Assembly: GCF_900116435.1 (NCBI RefSeq)
Contig: NZ_FPAZ01000005.1
Span: forward strand, 124,001 to 188,000
Origin: Pseudoalteromonas lipolytica
GTDB taxonomy: Bacteria; Pseudomonadota; Gammaproteobacteria; Enterobacterales; Alteromonadaceae
DNA: 64,000 bases
Reading direction: 5' to 3'
In this document: positions 38,954-48,350 of the stretch, piece by piece
How positions within the stretch are numbered: position 1 is the stretch's first letter
Layout of the letters: each line of letters opens with the position of its first letter
Translations under genes and position numbers: made by a program
Notes under the pieces: generated by a model
Databases searched by the model: none
What the model saw: the letters and a program-made list of their open reading frames with translations, nothing else
Told to the model about the DNA's origin: nothing

Positions 38954-40594
38954 ATGGGTATTAGGATGGATCAAAAGCGTTGTGCCGTCGCCTCTAAAGA
39001 AAGTTTGATTCGTATTTTTACGGTGCCAGAAGCACCAGACTCGACACTGAGTAAAATTGAATCAGAGATTTCAAGCAACCTTGCAGGATTCTTAAACGAG
39101 AATATTGCTGCGATTGAGAAGCCTCTTCATGAGATAGAGAAAGACTTTCAATCGGCAATGATTCCAGAAGAGCCCACATTTGTATCTGACTATGCTCAAG
39201 ATATTATGGAGCAACTTGTTGCGCATTCAGTTCATACAGCCGCGCCTAGCTTTATTGGCCACATGACTTCTGCTTTACCGCACTTTGTACTGCCGTTATC
39301 AAAGTTGATGGTAGGTCTGAATCAAAACTTAGTAAAAATTGAAACCTCAAAAGCGTTTACCCCACTTGAACGACAAGTGCTTGGTATGATGCATCACCTT
39401 GTATATGGACAAGATGATGCGTTTTACAGTAAGTGGATGCATAGTGCAAAAACGTCACTCGGTGCATTTTGCTCAGGGGGGACAGTTGCCAACATTACCG
39501 CACTGTGGATTGCACGAAACCGTTTATTAAGAGCGGATGGCGATTACAAAGGAATTGCAGCTCAAGGCTTAATTGCGGGTATGTTGCATTATGGCTATAA
39601 AGGGCTTGCTGTACTGGTTTCTGAACGAGGTCATTACTCTCTTGGTAAAACAGTCGATTTATTGGGAATTGGTCGCGACAATATCATTGCAATAAAAACC
39701 GATAAGAACAATAAAGTAGACATTCAAGCCATGCGTGAAAAAGCGCAAGAACTGGAAGCGGCAGGCATTAAGGTAATGGCGCTGGTAGGTGTTGCGGGTA
39801 CTACGGAAACAGGCAGTATTGACCCCCTTAATGATATGGCTGATTTAAGTGAAGAATTGGGCTGTCATTTCCATGTTGATGCAGCATGGGGAGGAGCAAC
39901 CTTATTATCGCAAAACTATCGCCATTTATTGAGTGGTGTTGAGCGAGCCGATTCAATTACAATCGATGCCCACAAACAGATGTATGTGCCAATGGGCGCT
40001 GGTTTAGTGTTATTTAAAGACCCAGCAGCAACCGATGCGATTGAGCATCATGCAGAGTATATTTTACGTAAAGGCTCAAAAGATTTGGGGAGTCATACGC
40101 TTGAAGGTAGTCGCCCAGGCATGGCAATGTTGGTGCATGCATGCTTACGTGTCATTGGTCGTAAAGGTTACGAGATGCTGATTGACCGCAGTATCGTTAA
40201 AGCACGTACCTTTGCTGAATTAATTAGGCAAGACGAAGACTTTGAGCTGATTTCAGAACCTGAATTGTGTTTATTAACCTATCGATATGTCCCTAAACAG
40301 ATTCAAGAAAAACTTAAAAATGCTGACGAAGAAACTAAACTCGATATTTATGCTTCACTGAACCGTTTTACGGCCAGTATGCAAAAACGTCAGCGTGAAG
40401 CTGGGCGTTCGTTTGTATCGCGTACACGTTTAACCCCTGCGCAATACGATTACCAGCCTACCGTGGTGTTTAGAGTTGTGTTAGCGAATCCGCTTACGTC
40501 AAAGGCTATATTAAAAGATATTCTTGCAGAGCAAAAAGAACTGTCTAAAACAGATCCTGTATTTAAAAAGTATTTAAGTAAGTACATGGATTAG
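38954..40594 (+). CDS. panP: PLP-dependent aspartate 1-decarboxylase PanP
   Basis: 546-aa group II amino acid decarboxylase. FCSGGTVANITALWIARNRL binds the cofactor phosphate region, HVDAAWGGATLL is the PLP-binding Asp, and TIDAHKQMYVPMGAG carries the Schiff-base Lys. SLIRIFTVPEAPDSTL is the N-terminus typical of the Vibrio/Alteromonadales PanP proteins that supply beta-alanine for pantothenate in place of PanD. A broader glutamate-decarboxylase-like role cannot be excluded. ATG 38954 or ATG 38966 may be the start, and neither has a clear ribosome-binding site. A strong terminator follows. Confidence 0.87.
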   Translation: MGIRMDQKRCAVASKESLIRIFTVPEAPDSTLSKIESEISSNLAGFLNENIAAIEKPLHEIEKDFQSAMIPEEPTFVSDYAQDIMEQLVAHSVHTAAPSFIGHMTSALPHFVLPLSKLMVGLNQNLVKIETSKAFTPLERQVLGMMHHLVYGQDDAFYSKWMHSAKTSLGAFCSGGTVANITALWIARNRLLRADGDYKGIAAQGLIAGMLHYGYKGLAVLVSERGHYSLGKTVDLLGIGRDNIIAIKTDKNNKVDIQAMREKAQELEAAGIKVMALVGVAGTTETGSIDPLNDMADLSEELGCHFHVDAAWGGATLLSQNYRHLLSGVERADSITIDAHKQMYVPMGAGLVLFKDPAATDAIEHHAEYILRKGSKDLGSHTLEGSRPGMAMLVHACLRVIGRKGYEMLIDRSIVKARTFAELIRQDEDFELISEPELCLLTYRYVPKQIQEKLKNADEETKLDIYASLNRFTASMQKRQREAGRSFVSRTRLTPAQYDYQPTVVFRVVLANPLTSKAILKDILAEQKELSKTDPVFKKYLSKYMD

Positions 40595-40610
40595 GTGATA
40601 TAAATAAGTA

Positions 40611-40637
40611 AAAAGGAGCTTGAAAGCTCCTTTTTTT
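40611..40637 (+). terminator. Rho-independent terminator of panP
   Basis: GGAGCT (40615-40620) and AGCTCC (40625-40630) with a TGAA loop and seven T's after. The first base of the adjacent inverted-repeat element follows the T-run directly. Confidence 0.9.
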
Positions 40638-40846
40638 ATACCAATTTGCGTATTTCAATGAGCAAGGTTGAGGCAATAAAAGCTCGTTGATAACAATGCA
40701 AAAATTTCGTTATTTAGGTATTCTCGGCAATTGCTCCTGCATTGCTCTACCTTCTGCATCTATGCAGTCGTAAATCAGCAATTTTTAACGCAGTTAGCGA
40801 CTGGTTTAATCCCTCAAAATGATTAAAAATTATTGCAAAATGGTAT
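40638..40846. repeat. 209-bp MITE-like element with 12-bp terminal inverted repeats
   Basis: The left end ATACCAATTTGC (40638-40649) and the right end GCAAAATGGTAT (40835-40846) are inverted repeats with 11 of 12 matches. No reading frame of note lies inside. Its right end coincides with the last base of the argE stop codon, and its left end follows the panP terminator. I recall ATACCA-type ends as common intergenic repeats in Alteromonadales. Mobility is inferred. Confidence 0.65.
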
Positions 40847-42000
40847 TATGCCTTTTGAAAACAGCTAGCCTTAATCATTTCACTGATGATCTGTTGCGAT
40901 GGTTTGATTTTTTCCATGGCTAAAAACTCATCAGGCTGATGTGCTTGGTTGATTGACCCTGGCCCCATAACAATCGTTTCACAGCCTAATTGTTGAATAA
41001 ACGGCGCTTCGGTGCAGTAGTTAACTGCAACCGCAGGTTGGCCTGACACCTTTTCTGCCAGTTTTACTAAAGCGCTATCTGTGCTGCCGCTGAATGCAGG
41101 TATTGGGTCGTGTAAGTCAATAACGCTGACAGCGTTTGGATACTCAGTATTTATTTCATTGGCTGCATTAATCAAAATGGCTTGCAGCTCTTGTACGCTT
41201 AAACCGGGTAGTGGGCGCATATCAATGTGCATTTCACAGCAGCCACAAATACGGTTTGCGTTATCGCCGCCATGAATATGACCTAGGTTTAATGTTGGGT
41301 ACGGTATTACAAAGTGCTCAACTGAATATTTATTCTTTAATTCGTCTTTAATGATTAACAGTTTTGTAATCATTTTATGCATGACTTCGATGGCATTTAA
41401 GCCTCGCTCAGGGTCTGAGCTGTGACCCGAACGACCCACAACGCGAATCGCTGAACTCATGTGGCCTTTATGAGTAAACACCGGTGTCATGTCTGTTGGC
41501 TCGCCAATAATACAGCGCGCGGGCTTTAAATTAGGGTGGCGACATATTTGCTGAGCACCCGCCATTGTCGTTTCTTCATCGGCTGTGGCTAAAATTAATA
41601 AAGGCTCTGTTTGCTGGCTTGCATCAAGCTCACTAATGGCCTGCAGTACAAAAGCAAAAAAACCTTTCATATCAATGCTGCCTAAACCGAATAACTTGTT
41701 GTCATGCTCGCTTAATTTAAACGGATCATAATTCCAGCGGCTGTCATCAAATGGCACGGTATCGGTGTGGCCCGCTAACATCAGCCCCCCTTCACCTTCA
41801 CCCCGTCTCGCTAATAAATTAAAGCGACCTTTGCCATGCTCAAGCTCTGTAATTTCGCAGCTAAAGCCTAAGGTTTCGCACCAATTGGCAAGTAAGGTAA
41901 TGACCTCTTTATTGCTCATGCATAAAGAGTCTTCAATTGCACTAATTGAAGGCGCAGCAATCAATTGTTGATACATCGATAAAAAAGAGGGAAGCGACAT
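40846..42000 (-). CDS. argE: Acetylornithine deacetylase
   Basis: 384 aa, M20 zinc peptidase family. It hydrolyses N-acetylornithine to ornithine and acetate. [12 protein letters not shown] and DEETTMAGA hold metal ligands and the catalytic Glu, [14 protein letters not shown] is the dimerisation-lid motif, and [15 protein letters not shown] ends the active site. It is very close to E. coli ArgE (383 aa). The frame extends to TTG 42012, but ATG 42000 matches the family N-terminus. Divergent from argCBFGH across an ARG box. Confidence 0.96.
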   Translation of the reverse strand: MSLPSFLSMYQQLIAAPSISAIEDSLCMSNKEVITLLANWCETLGFSCEITELEHGKGRFNLLARRGEGEGGLMLAGHTDTVPFDDSRWNYDPFKLSEHDNKLFGLGSIDMKGFFAFVLQAISELDASQQTEPLLILATADEETTMAGAQQICRHPNLKPARCIIGEPTDMTPVFTHKGHMSSAIRVVGRSGHSSDPERGLNAIEVMHKMITKLLIIKDELKNKYSVEHFVIPYPTLNLGHIHGGDNANRICGCCEMHIDMRPLPGLSVQELQAILINAANEINTEYPNAVSVIDLHDPIPAFSGSTDSALVKLAEKVSGQPAVAVNYCTEAPFIQQLGCETIVMGPGSINQAHQPDEFLAMEKIKPSQQIISEMIKASCFQKA

Positions 42001-42057
42001 AAAAAAATCCAAAAATAATTATTCAATCTAATTGCATAACAATATAAAAGTATTTAT

Positions 42058-42075
42058 TATGAATATCAATTCACT
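42058..42075. promoter_or_regulatory. ARG box (ArgR operator) between argE and argC
   Basis: TGAATATCAATTCA at 42060-42073 fits the 18-bp ArgR consensus (TGAAT, four A/T-rich bases, ATTCA). A weaker second box, AGCATAAATATACT at 42081-42094, lies exactly 21 bp on, the usual tandem spacing. The argR gene is not in the window. Confidence 0.85.
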
Positions 42076-42221
42076 TTTTGAGCATAAATATACTTTAAAG
42101 TAGCGTATGAACACAAAACGACGATAACCTTATTTCATTACTTTAGATAGTGTTTTTATTCGCTAAACAGCGAGTAGTTTTAAATGTGTAAATAGATAAG
42201 TTAAATAGGTAAAACCAAGCA

Positions 42222-43232
42222 ATGAATGTAGTGATTATTGGCGCAAGTGGATATAGCGGCGCAGAGCTTGCGAGTTTAGTCGCCAAGCACCCACAACTAA
42301 CTTTAAAGGCATGTTATGTCTCTGAGGGCAGCTTAGATAAAAATAAGTGTTTAAGTGACTTATATCCTGAGCATTTAGGGCTTTTAGACCATCCATTACA
42401 GCCATTAACAGCAGCCGCTTATACCGACATCGAACAGCATGCTGATTACGTGTGTTTATGTACAGATCATGAAGTGAGTGTTGACCTTGCTCCTCGATTT
42501 TTAGCAATGGGTAAAAAAGTATTCGATTTATCAGGCGGCTTTCGTTTAGCTGGGAATGAGGATTACCTCACTTACTATGGCTTTGCGCATCAGCATCCAA
42601 CGCTTTTAACACAAGCAGCCTATGGACTAGCAGAGTGGAATGCGGATGCAATCAGTCAGGCAAATTTGGTTGCGGTTGCAGGCTGTTATCCTACAGCCGC
42701 ACTTAACTCATTAAAACCATTGAAAGAAGCCGGCTTATTAGCAGAGCAAACAATTATTATTAATGCCGTGTCAGGCGTCACGGGGGCGGGTAGAAAAGCG
42801 AGTGTTAATACGCATTTTTGCGAAGTATCACTTGCGCCTTATGGGTTATTTAACCACAGGCACACACCTGAAATTGAACAACATTTAGGCCATCCTGTGT
42901 TATTTACCCCGCATTTGGGGAATTTTCCGCGGGGAATTTTAGAAACTATTTATGTGCAATTAAAACCCGGTGTAACACCAGAGCAAGTAACAGAAGCGTA
43001 TCAGGTGTTAGCCGATGAACCGTTGATTCGTTTACTTGGAAGCAAAATACCCAGTATTAAAGGCGTTGCTAAACAGCCGTATGTTGATATTGCGTGGCAA
43101 CAAAAAGGCGAACAGCTCATTGTTATGTCGGCCATTGATAACCTGTTAAAAGGGGCGGCTGGGCAAGCATTGCAATGTATTAATTTAGCGATGGGTATAC
43201 CTCATCATACCGGATTAGTAGGAGCGTTATGA
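42222..43232 (+). CDS. argC: N-acetyl-gamma-glutamyl-phosphate reductase
   Basis: 336 aa. NADPH-dependent reductase giving N-acetylglutamate semialdehyde. N-terminal GASGYSGAELASLVAKHP, catalytic Cys in VAVAGCYPTAALN (about residue 150), and GVTGAGRKAS; FTPHLGNFPRGILETIY near the end. Length matches E. coli (334 aa). First gene of argCBFGH, probably repressed by ArgR. No strong ribosome-binding site is seen before the ATG. It overlaps argB as ATGA. Confidence 0.97.
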   Translation: MNVVIIGASGYSGAELASLVAKHPQLTLKACYVSEGSLDKNKCLSDLYPEHLGLLDHPLQPLTAAAYTDIEQHADYVCLCTDHEVSVDLAPRFLAMGKKVFDLSGGFRLAGNEDYLTYYGFAHQHPTLLTQAAYGLAEWNADAISQANLVAVAGCYPTAALNSLKPLKEAGLLAEQTIIINAVSGVTGAGRKASVNTHFCEVSLAPYGLFNHRHTPEIEQHLGHPVLFTPHLGNFPRGILETIYVQLKPGVTPEQVTEAYQVLADEPLIRLLGSKIPSIKGVAKQPYVDIAWQQKGEQLIVMSAIDNLLKGAAGQALQCINLAMGIPHHTGLVGAL

Positions 43233-43993
43233 TGAAAACATGGGTCATTAAAATTGGCGGTGCGGTATTAAATACTGCCGATGCTGCAAAAGCCCTATTT
43301 GATGTTTTAATCTCACAACAGCAAGCCAACTTTGTGATTGTTCATGGTGGGGGTGCATTAGTTGATGCATGGCTTATGGATGCGGGATTCGCCAGTGCTA
43401 AGCACCAAGGTTTACGTATCAGTCCAAAAGAACAAATGCCATACATCGTTGGGGCGTTAGCTGGCTGTGCTAATAAACAACTAATGAGTCAAGCCATTGC
43501 CTCGGGTCATAAACCTGTGGGTATGAGCCTTTATGAAGCCGGTGTTGTGGTTAAGCAAAAATTAAAAGCGTTGGGGCAAGTTGGGCAATGCTGTGACAGT
43601 ATCGACAGTATTTTACCCAGCTTAATTGAACAAGGCCGTCTACCATTAGTCAGCTCTATTGGTTTTGATGAAGAGGGACTTTGGTACAACGTAAATGCAG
43701 ATGAAGCGGCCGCAGCGATTGCGAAAGAGCTTGATGCAGAACTTATTTTTATGACTGATGTAGAAGCGGTACTTGATGCAAATAAGCAACCATTACATCA
43801 ACTTAATACGCAGCAAATAGATGCATTAATTCTTCAAGGAGTTATTCAGGGCGGGATGGAGGTCAAAGTTAAGACCAGTCTTCTTGCTGCCCAACATTTA
43901 CGACGTGGTGTGTATATCTCAAGCTGGTTAAAGCCAGAAAATTTAGTCGCTTTATTGCAAGGCGAGCACGTTGGAACAAAGATTACACCATAG
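43229..43993 (+). CDS. argB: Acetylglutamate kinase
   Basis: 254 aa of the amino acid kinase family. WVIKIGGAVLN binds ATP phosphate, VIVHGGGALVDAWL binds acetylglutamate, and IFMTDVEAVLD with GGMEVKVKTSLLAA completes the nucleotide site. It phosphorylates N-acetylglutamate. Two in-frame ATGs are adjacent (43229 and 43232). The first overlaps the argC stop. Confidence 0.96.
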   Translation: MMKTWVIKIGGAVLNTADAAKALFDVLISQQQANFVIVHGGGALVDAWLMDAGFASAKHQGLRISPKEQMPYIVGALAGCANKQLMSQAIASGHKPVGMSLYEAGVVVKQKLKALGQVGQCCDSIDSILPSLIEQGRLPLVSSIGFDEEGLWYNVNADEAAAAIAKELDAELIFMTDVEAVLDANKQPLHQLNTQQIDALILQGVIQGGMEVKVKTSLLAAQHLRRGVYISSWLKPENLVALLQGEHVGTKITP

Positions 43994-44000
43994 GTATTAC

Positions 44001-44921
44001 ATGTTAACTCACTTTTTATCGGGTCTTGAATTAGACCAAAAAGGCGCGCTTAAATTATTAGACTTAGCGCAAAAAATTAAAGCAAACCCTGTTGATTTTA
44101 GCCAAGCGTTAGCGGGCAAATCAGTGGTGACATTATTCGAAAAACCAAGCTTACGCACGCGTTTATCATTCGATATAGGCATTAATAAATTAGGTGGCCA
44201 TGCTGTGTATTTAGACTCACAAAATGGGGCTATGGGTGCACGTGAATCGGTGAAAGATTTTGCTTTAAATATTTCTACTTGGGCCGACGGTATTGTGGCT
44301 CGTGTATTTGCACATAAAACATTAACTACGCTTGCTGAATTTTCGTCAGTGCCTGTGGTGAATAGTCTGTGTGATTTATACCACCCATGCCAAGCATTAG
44401 CGGATTTCTTAACGCTGCAAGAAGTACACGGCGATGTCAGTAAACTGAAGCTTGCTTATTTAGGTGAAGGCAATAACGTGACGCATTCACTTATGTTACT
44501 TGCTGCAACGTTAGGGACTGATTTTGTGGCGGTTTGCCCTAAGGGGAGTTCTCCAGATTCACAGATTCTCAAACAAGCAGAGCAAATTGCAGCCATGAAT
44601 GGTGCATCTGTGATGGTCAGTGACAGAATTGAAGCGGCAGTCGGCGCAAATGCAGTCTATGCTGATACGTGGGTATCTATGGGAGATAAAACCCCACTTG
44701 AGCAAGTTAAGGCTAAATATATGCCGTACCAGTTAAATCAAGCGTTGCTTGATCAAACGGGCGCGCAAACAGTGTTGCATTGCCAGCCAGCTCATCGCGA
44801 ATTTGAAATTACCTCTGAGGTAATGGATGGCCCTGCATCAAAAATTATTCAACAAGCAGAAAATCGTATGCATGCGCAAAACGCACTGCTTGTCACATTA
44901 TTAAATCCAAATTTTGTTTAA
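44001..44921 (+). CDS. argF: Ornithine carbamoyltransferase
   Basis: 306 aa. It forms citrulline from ornithine and carbamoyl phosphate. FEKPSLRTRLSFDIG is the carbamoyl-phosphate loop (normally STRTR, here SLRTR), HPCQALADFLTLQE the second motif, and VLHCQPAHRE the ornithine-side Cys loop (usual HCLPAHR). The shorter form and the Q in HCQPAHR resemble the marine-bacterial branch. The frame extends upstream into argB from 43971, but ATG 44001 gives the family start. Confidence 0.94.
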   Translation: MLTHFLSGLELDQKGALKLLDLAQKIKANPVDFSQALAGKSVVTLFEKPSLRTRLSFDIGINKLGGHAVYLDSQNGAMGARESVKDFALNISTWADGIVARVFAHKTLTTLAEFSSVPVVNSLCDLYHPCQALADFLTLQEVHGDVSKLKLAYLGEGNNVTHSLMLLAATLGTDFVAVCPKGSSPDSQILKQAEQIAAMNGASVMVSDRIEAAVGANAVYADTWVSMGDKTPLEQVKAKYMPYQLNQALLDQTGAQTVLHCQPAHREFEITSEVMDGPASKIIQQAENRMHAQNALLVTLLNPNFV

Positions 44922-44930
44922 GGAACACCA

Positions 44931-46133
44931 ATGAGTTCAATCAAAAAAGTCGTATTAGCCTATTCTGGTGGTCTAGATACATCGGCAATCGTGCCGTGGT
45001 TAAAAGAGAACTACGGCTGTGAAGTTATCGCATTCGTTGCTGATGTAGGCCAAGGTGCTGAAGAGCTTGAAGGCGTTGAGGCCAAAGCAATCGCCTCAGG
45101 TGCATCTGAGTGTTATGTGGTTGACCTAAAAGACGAAATGGTCAGTGATTATATTTATCCGACATTAAAAACAGGCTCTATCTACGAAGGTACCTATTTA
45201 CTGGGTACGTCGATGGCGCGCCCTATTATTGCAAAAGCACAAGTAGAGATTGCGCGTAAAGTGGGGGCTGATGCACTGTCGCATGGCTGCACAGGTAAAG
45301 GTAACGACCAAGTGCGTTTTGAATCATGTTTCGCAGCATTAGCCCCTGATCTTAAAGTGATTGCGCCATGGCGTGAATGGGATTTATCAAGCCGTGAATC
45401 ATTACTAGATTACTTGGCTGAGCGCAATATCCCTTGTTCAGCATCTGCTACAAAAATTTACAGCCGTGATGCAAACGCATGGCACATTTCGCACGAAGGT
45501 GGCGAGCTTGAAGATCCATGGTGCCAACCGAGCGATCAAGTGTGGACCTGGACTAACTCTCCAGAGCAAGCACCAAACGAGCCTGAATATGTGACATTAA
45601 ACGTAGTAGAAGGTGAAGTGGTTGCGGTTAATGGTGAGACATTAAAACCATACGATTGTTTAGTTAAGCTAAATGATATCGCAGCGCCACATGGTGTAGG
45701 CCGTGTAGATATTGTTGAAAACCGTTTAGTCGGTATGAAATCGCGTGGTTGTTATGAAACACCTGGGGGCACAGTAATCATGGCTGCACTGCAAGCCGTT
45801 GATGAGCTCGTGTTAGATAAATCAAGCCGCAAGTGGAAAGAAGTGCTGGGTGGTGAGTTTTCACACTTAGTGTATGACGGCCGTTGGTTTACGCCGCTTA
45901 AAGATTCAATTCTTGCAGCTGCTGAATCACTCTCAAAGCTGGCAACAGGTGAAATTGTTCTTAAACTGTACAAAGGTCAAGTAACTGCTGTACAGAAGAA
46001 GTCACCTAACAGCTTATACAGTGAAGACTTTGCAACCTTTGGTGAAGATGATGTATACGACCAATCACATGCTGAAGGGTTTATTCGTTTATTCTCACTT
46101 TCGAGCAGAATCTCTGCATTAACGAAAAAATAA
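44931..46133 (+). CDS. argG: Argininosuccinate synthase
   Basis: 400 aa. ATP-dependent joining of citrulline and aspartate. Pyrophosphatase loop [15 protein letters not shown] at the N-terminus, then [17 protein letters not shown] and [14 protein letters not shown]. It is the roughly 400-aa type common in most bacteria, not the longer E. coli form. RBS AAGGAACACC precedes the ATG, 9 nt after argF. A hairpin follows. Confidence 0.97.
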   Translation: MSSIKKVVLAYSGGLDTSAIVPWLKENYGCEVIAFVADVGQGAEELEGVEAKAIASGASECYVVDLKDEMVSDYIYPTLKTGSIYEGTYLLGTSMARPIIAKAQVEIARKVGADALSHGCTGKGNDQVRFESCFAALAPDLKVIAPWREWDLSSRESLLDYLAERNIPCSASATKIYSRDANAWHISHEGGELEDPWCQPSDQVWTWTNSPEQAPNEPEYVTLNVVEGEVVAVNGETLKPYDCLVKLNDIAAPHGVGRVDIVENRLVGMKSRGCYETPGGTVIMAALQAVDELVLDKSSRKWKEVLGGEFSHLVYDGRWFTPLKDSILAAAESLSKLATGEIVLKLYKGQVTAVQKKSPNSLYSEDFATFGEDDVYDQSHAEGFIRLFSLSSRISALTKK

Positions 46134-46140
46134 TTTTATT

Positions 46141-46161
46141 TTGCCCCGTTCAGCGGGGCAA
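46141..46161 (+). terminator. Intercistronic hairpin between argG and argH
   Basis: TTGCCCCG (46141-46148) and CGGGGCAA (46154-46161) pair perfectly around TTCAG. No T-run follows, so it is more likely a processing or stability hairpin than a full terminator. argH starts 23 nt later. Confidence 0.55.
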
Positions 46162-46184
46162 TATCAGCGTTTGGAGAGAATTCA

Positions 46185-47567
46185 ATGGCATTATGGGGCG
46201 GACGTTTTTCTACGGGTCCAGATGAAGCATTTAAGCAATTTAACGATTCACTTCCCTTTGATTATCAGCTTGCAGAGCAAGATATTATTGGCTCAGTTGC
46301 GTGGGCCGGTGCGCTTAAACAAGTTGATGTATTAAATCAACAAGAATACGACGATCTTGTCGCAGCACTTAATACTCTGTTGGATGAGGTTAAAGCTAAT
46401 CCACAGGCTGTTGCTGTGGCAGGGCATGAAGATATTCATTCTTATGTTGAGTCGGCATTAATTAACAAAGTTGGCGACTTAGCAAAAAAACTTCACACAG
46501 GTCGTAGCCGCAACGACCAAGTTGCTACAGATTTCCGTTTATGGTGTCGCGATACAGCGGATCATATACTTGACGCTATTGCTGATTTAAAGGCCGAATT
46601 TATTGCTTTAGCAGAACGTGAGCTGGGTACTATTTTACCGGGTTATACACATTTGCAACGCGCGCAGCCCGTGCTCTTTAGTCATTGGTGCATGGCGTAT
46701 GTGGAAATGCTTGAGCGTGATGAAAGTCGTTTAACAGATGCGAAAAAGCGTATGAACTTTTGTCCATTAGGCAGTGGTGCACTGGCAGGTACGGCGTACC
46801 CAATTGACAGGCAAACGCTTGCCGAGGGGCTAGGTTTTACCGCTGCAACGCGCAACAGTCTTGATGCAGTGTCTGATCGCGACTTTGTGGTGGAGCTATT
46901 AAGCTGTGCCTCTATCTCAATGATTCATTTATCTCGTATGGCTGAAGATCTTATTTTCTATAATTCTGGTGAAGCAGGGTTTGTTGAATTGTCGGATGGT
47001 GTGACGTCGGGTTCATCATTGATGCCACAAAAGAAAAACCCAGATGCACTTGAGCTAATTCGGGGTAAGACAGGGCGGGTTTTTGGTGCTTTTAGTGCCA
47101 TGATGATGACCTTAAAGGCCTTACCACTTGCATATAATAAAGATATGCAAGAAGACAAAGAAGGTTTGTTTGATGCGATGCCAACGTGGCTTGCGTGTAT
47201 TCATATGGCACAAGCATGCATTAAAGGGATTAAAGTTAATGCTGAAAAGACCCTAGCCGCAGCAAAAGGGGGGCACTCTAACGCCACCGAATTGGCTGAC
47301 TATTTAGTGGCTAAAGGCATCCCCTTTAGAGAAGGTCACCACATCGTAGGCACCTTAGTGCAAATGGCTATTACCGAAGGGAATAACTTAGAAGATTTAA
47401 GTTTAGAGCAATTCAAATCTGTGCATAGCATTTTCGAATCAGATGTATATCCTGTATTAGAAATAGATGCATGTATTAAAGCGCGACAGGCTTTAGGGGG
47501 GACCTCGTTAGAACAAGTAACGAGCGCCATCGATAATGCCAAGAAGTCTGCTAATAAAGATGTGTAA
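46185..47567 (+). CDS. argH: Argininosuccinate lyase
   Basis: 460 aa of the fumarase/aspartase superfamily. It splits argininosuccinate to arginine and fumarate. [18 protein letters not shown] is the N-terminus, [13 protein letters not shown] and [11 protein letters not shown] hold substrate contacts, and [12 protein letters not shown] is the signature loop with the catalytic Ser. It ends without the ArgA-like acetyltransferase domain that is fused to ArgH in some Vibrio and Moritella relatives. GGAGAG lies 8 nt before the ATG. Confidence 0.97.
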   Translation: MALWGGRFSTGPDEAFKQFNDSLPFDYQLAEQDIIGSVAWAGALKQVDVLNQQEYDDLVAALNTLLDEVKANPQAVAVAGHEDIHSYVESALINKVGDLAKKLHTGRSRNDQVATDFRLWCRDTADHILDAIADLKAEFIALAERELGTILPGYTHLQRAQPVLFSHWCMAYVEMLERDESRLTDAKKRMNFCPLGSGALAGTAYPIDRQTLAEGLGFTAATRNSLDAVSDRDFVVELLSCASISMIHLSRMAEDLIFYNSGEAGFVELSDGVTSGSSLMPQKKNPDALELIRGKTGRVFGAFSAMMMTLKALPLAYNKDMQEDKEGLFDAMPTWLACIHMAQACIKGIKVNAEKTLAAAKGGHSNATELADYLVAKGIPFREGHHIVGTLVQMAITEGNNLEDLSLEQFKSVHSIFESDVYPVLEIDACIKARQALGGTSLEQVTSAIDNAKKSANKDV

Positions 47568-47903
47568 TGCACATTAAGCTGATGCCGAATTAATGGTTCT
47601 GTTATTTCGGCTCAAAGCTATGGATGGCTGAATTCTTGCCGCACCAAAGTGACAGCGTGCACAGACATTCTACAGTGTGGTGCTGATAGTTTATAAACAA
47701 TAGCCAAAAATTTGGCTCGATGTCTATTAACTCAACGCCATAATGTATTACTCGTTATGCAAAAAGTGTGATGAGGCTGTTTGTCTTATACACGATGAAA
47801 ATAATGTGTGTCGCTCACTTTAAAAGAACGAAATTCATTTTGAAGTCTTGTGATAATGCGGTGATCCCGTGTAAAAACGAGGCTTAACTCCCTGGATAGG
47901 AAA

Positions 47904-47933
47904 AACGCACGGTTACCCCTGTGCGTTTTTTTA
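47904..47933 (+). terminator. Orphan rho-independent terminator, possible sRNA 3' end
   Basis: AACGCAC and GTGCGTT pair around a GG...CC-closed loop, followed by T7 near 47933. It is 340 nt from the argH stop, too far for a simple argH terminator, so it may end a small RNA starting near 47750-47850. Confidence 0.6.
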
Positions 47934-48070
47934 TGCCTAAGATTTACAAAGATCACCGGGAATTGATCCAAATGATCGTTGTTTCTAAAAAGTTGGATCA
48001 CTAATTGCAATGTTAGAGACAGCAGTTATTTTACTGCAAAAAGCGTCAAAAGAATGAGAACGCTTAACTC

Positions 48071-48092
48071 AGCTTACAACCTGTTGTAAGCT
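48071..48092. promoter_or_regulatory. 22-bp palindrome upstream of the 48.1-49.9 kb cluster
   Basis: AGCTTACAAC (48071-48080) and GTTGTAAGCT (48083-48092) form a perfect inverted repeat with a 2-bp centre, and a TTGTAA half-repeat follows. It lies 37 bp before the ATG of the 68-aa protein, a good position for a dimeric repressor operator. The binding protein is unknown. Confidence 0.5.
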
Positions 48093-48129
48093 TATTGTAA
48101 ACAACTAATAATTTTAAAGGATTTAACTG

Positions 48130-48336
48130 ATGCAAGTTACGAACAATAGCCAACTTCAAATGCAAGCTTACAGCCAAATGCAACAAACAAAGCCCGCTTT
48201 GGAACAAACTACTAGTAATAAAACCCTGCAATCTGATACAGTAACTTTATCAAACGAAGCGCTGTCTCTATCAAGTGGTATTGATCTTCAACGCGGTGGC
48301 GGCGCTGTTTTTCCAAATAAGAAGAAAGAAGAATAA
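48130..48336 (+). CDS. 68-aa hypothetical protein with a DTVTLS motif
   Basis: Starts MQVTNNSQLQMQAYSQMQQ, polar and Gln-rich, then SDTVTLSNEALSLSSG and a charged tail ending KKKEE. AAAGGA lies about 9 nt before the ATG. No signal peptide or membrane helix. Short proteins with an (S)DTVTLS-type segment occur widely in Alteromonadales, but I know no function. It ends 14 nt before the first of three paralogous membrane-protein genes and may share their promoter. Confidence 0.65.
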   Translation: MQVTNNSQLQMQAYSQMQQTKPALEQTTSNKTLQSDTVTLSNEALSLSSGIDLQRGGGAVFPNKKKEE

Positions 48337-48350
48337 ATGACGGGTAATGG

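Larger units (their letters stand above)
47568..48129. other. 562-bp structured intergenic region after argH
   Basis: No gene recognised. It holds a terminator-like hairpin (47904-47933), an 8-bp inverted repeat TGATCCAA/TTGGATCA (47964-47971 and 47993-48000) with four GATC sites within 50 bp, a short hairpin GCAGT/ACTGC (48022-48037) and a perfect palindrome at 48071-48092. A possible 26-codon frame (47743-47823) carries four Cys (CKKC...C...C) but has no ribosome-binding site. Confidence 0.6.

Noticed and set aside
46185..47567. ArgH-ArgA fusion as known in some Vibrio and Moritella relatives
   Set aside because: The protein ends at 460 aa with no acetyltransferase domain, and no argA follows.
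47941..48000. Replication-origin-like cluster of GATC sites
   Set aside because: Four GATC sites are present but no DnaA boxes (TTATNCACA). TTATACACG at about 47787 is a single near match only.
47786..48010. 74-aa minus-strand frame in the argH downstream gap
   Set aside because: Covers the terminator hairpin and inverted repeats. No ribosome-binding site or recognisable domain.
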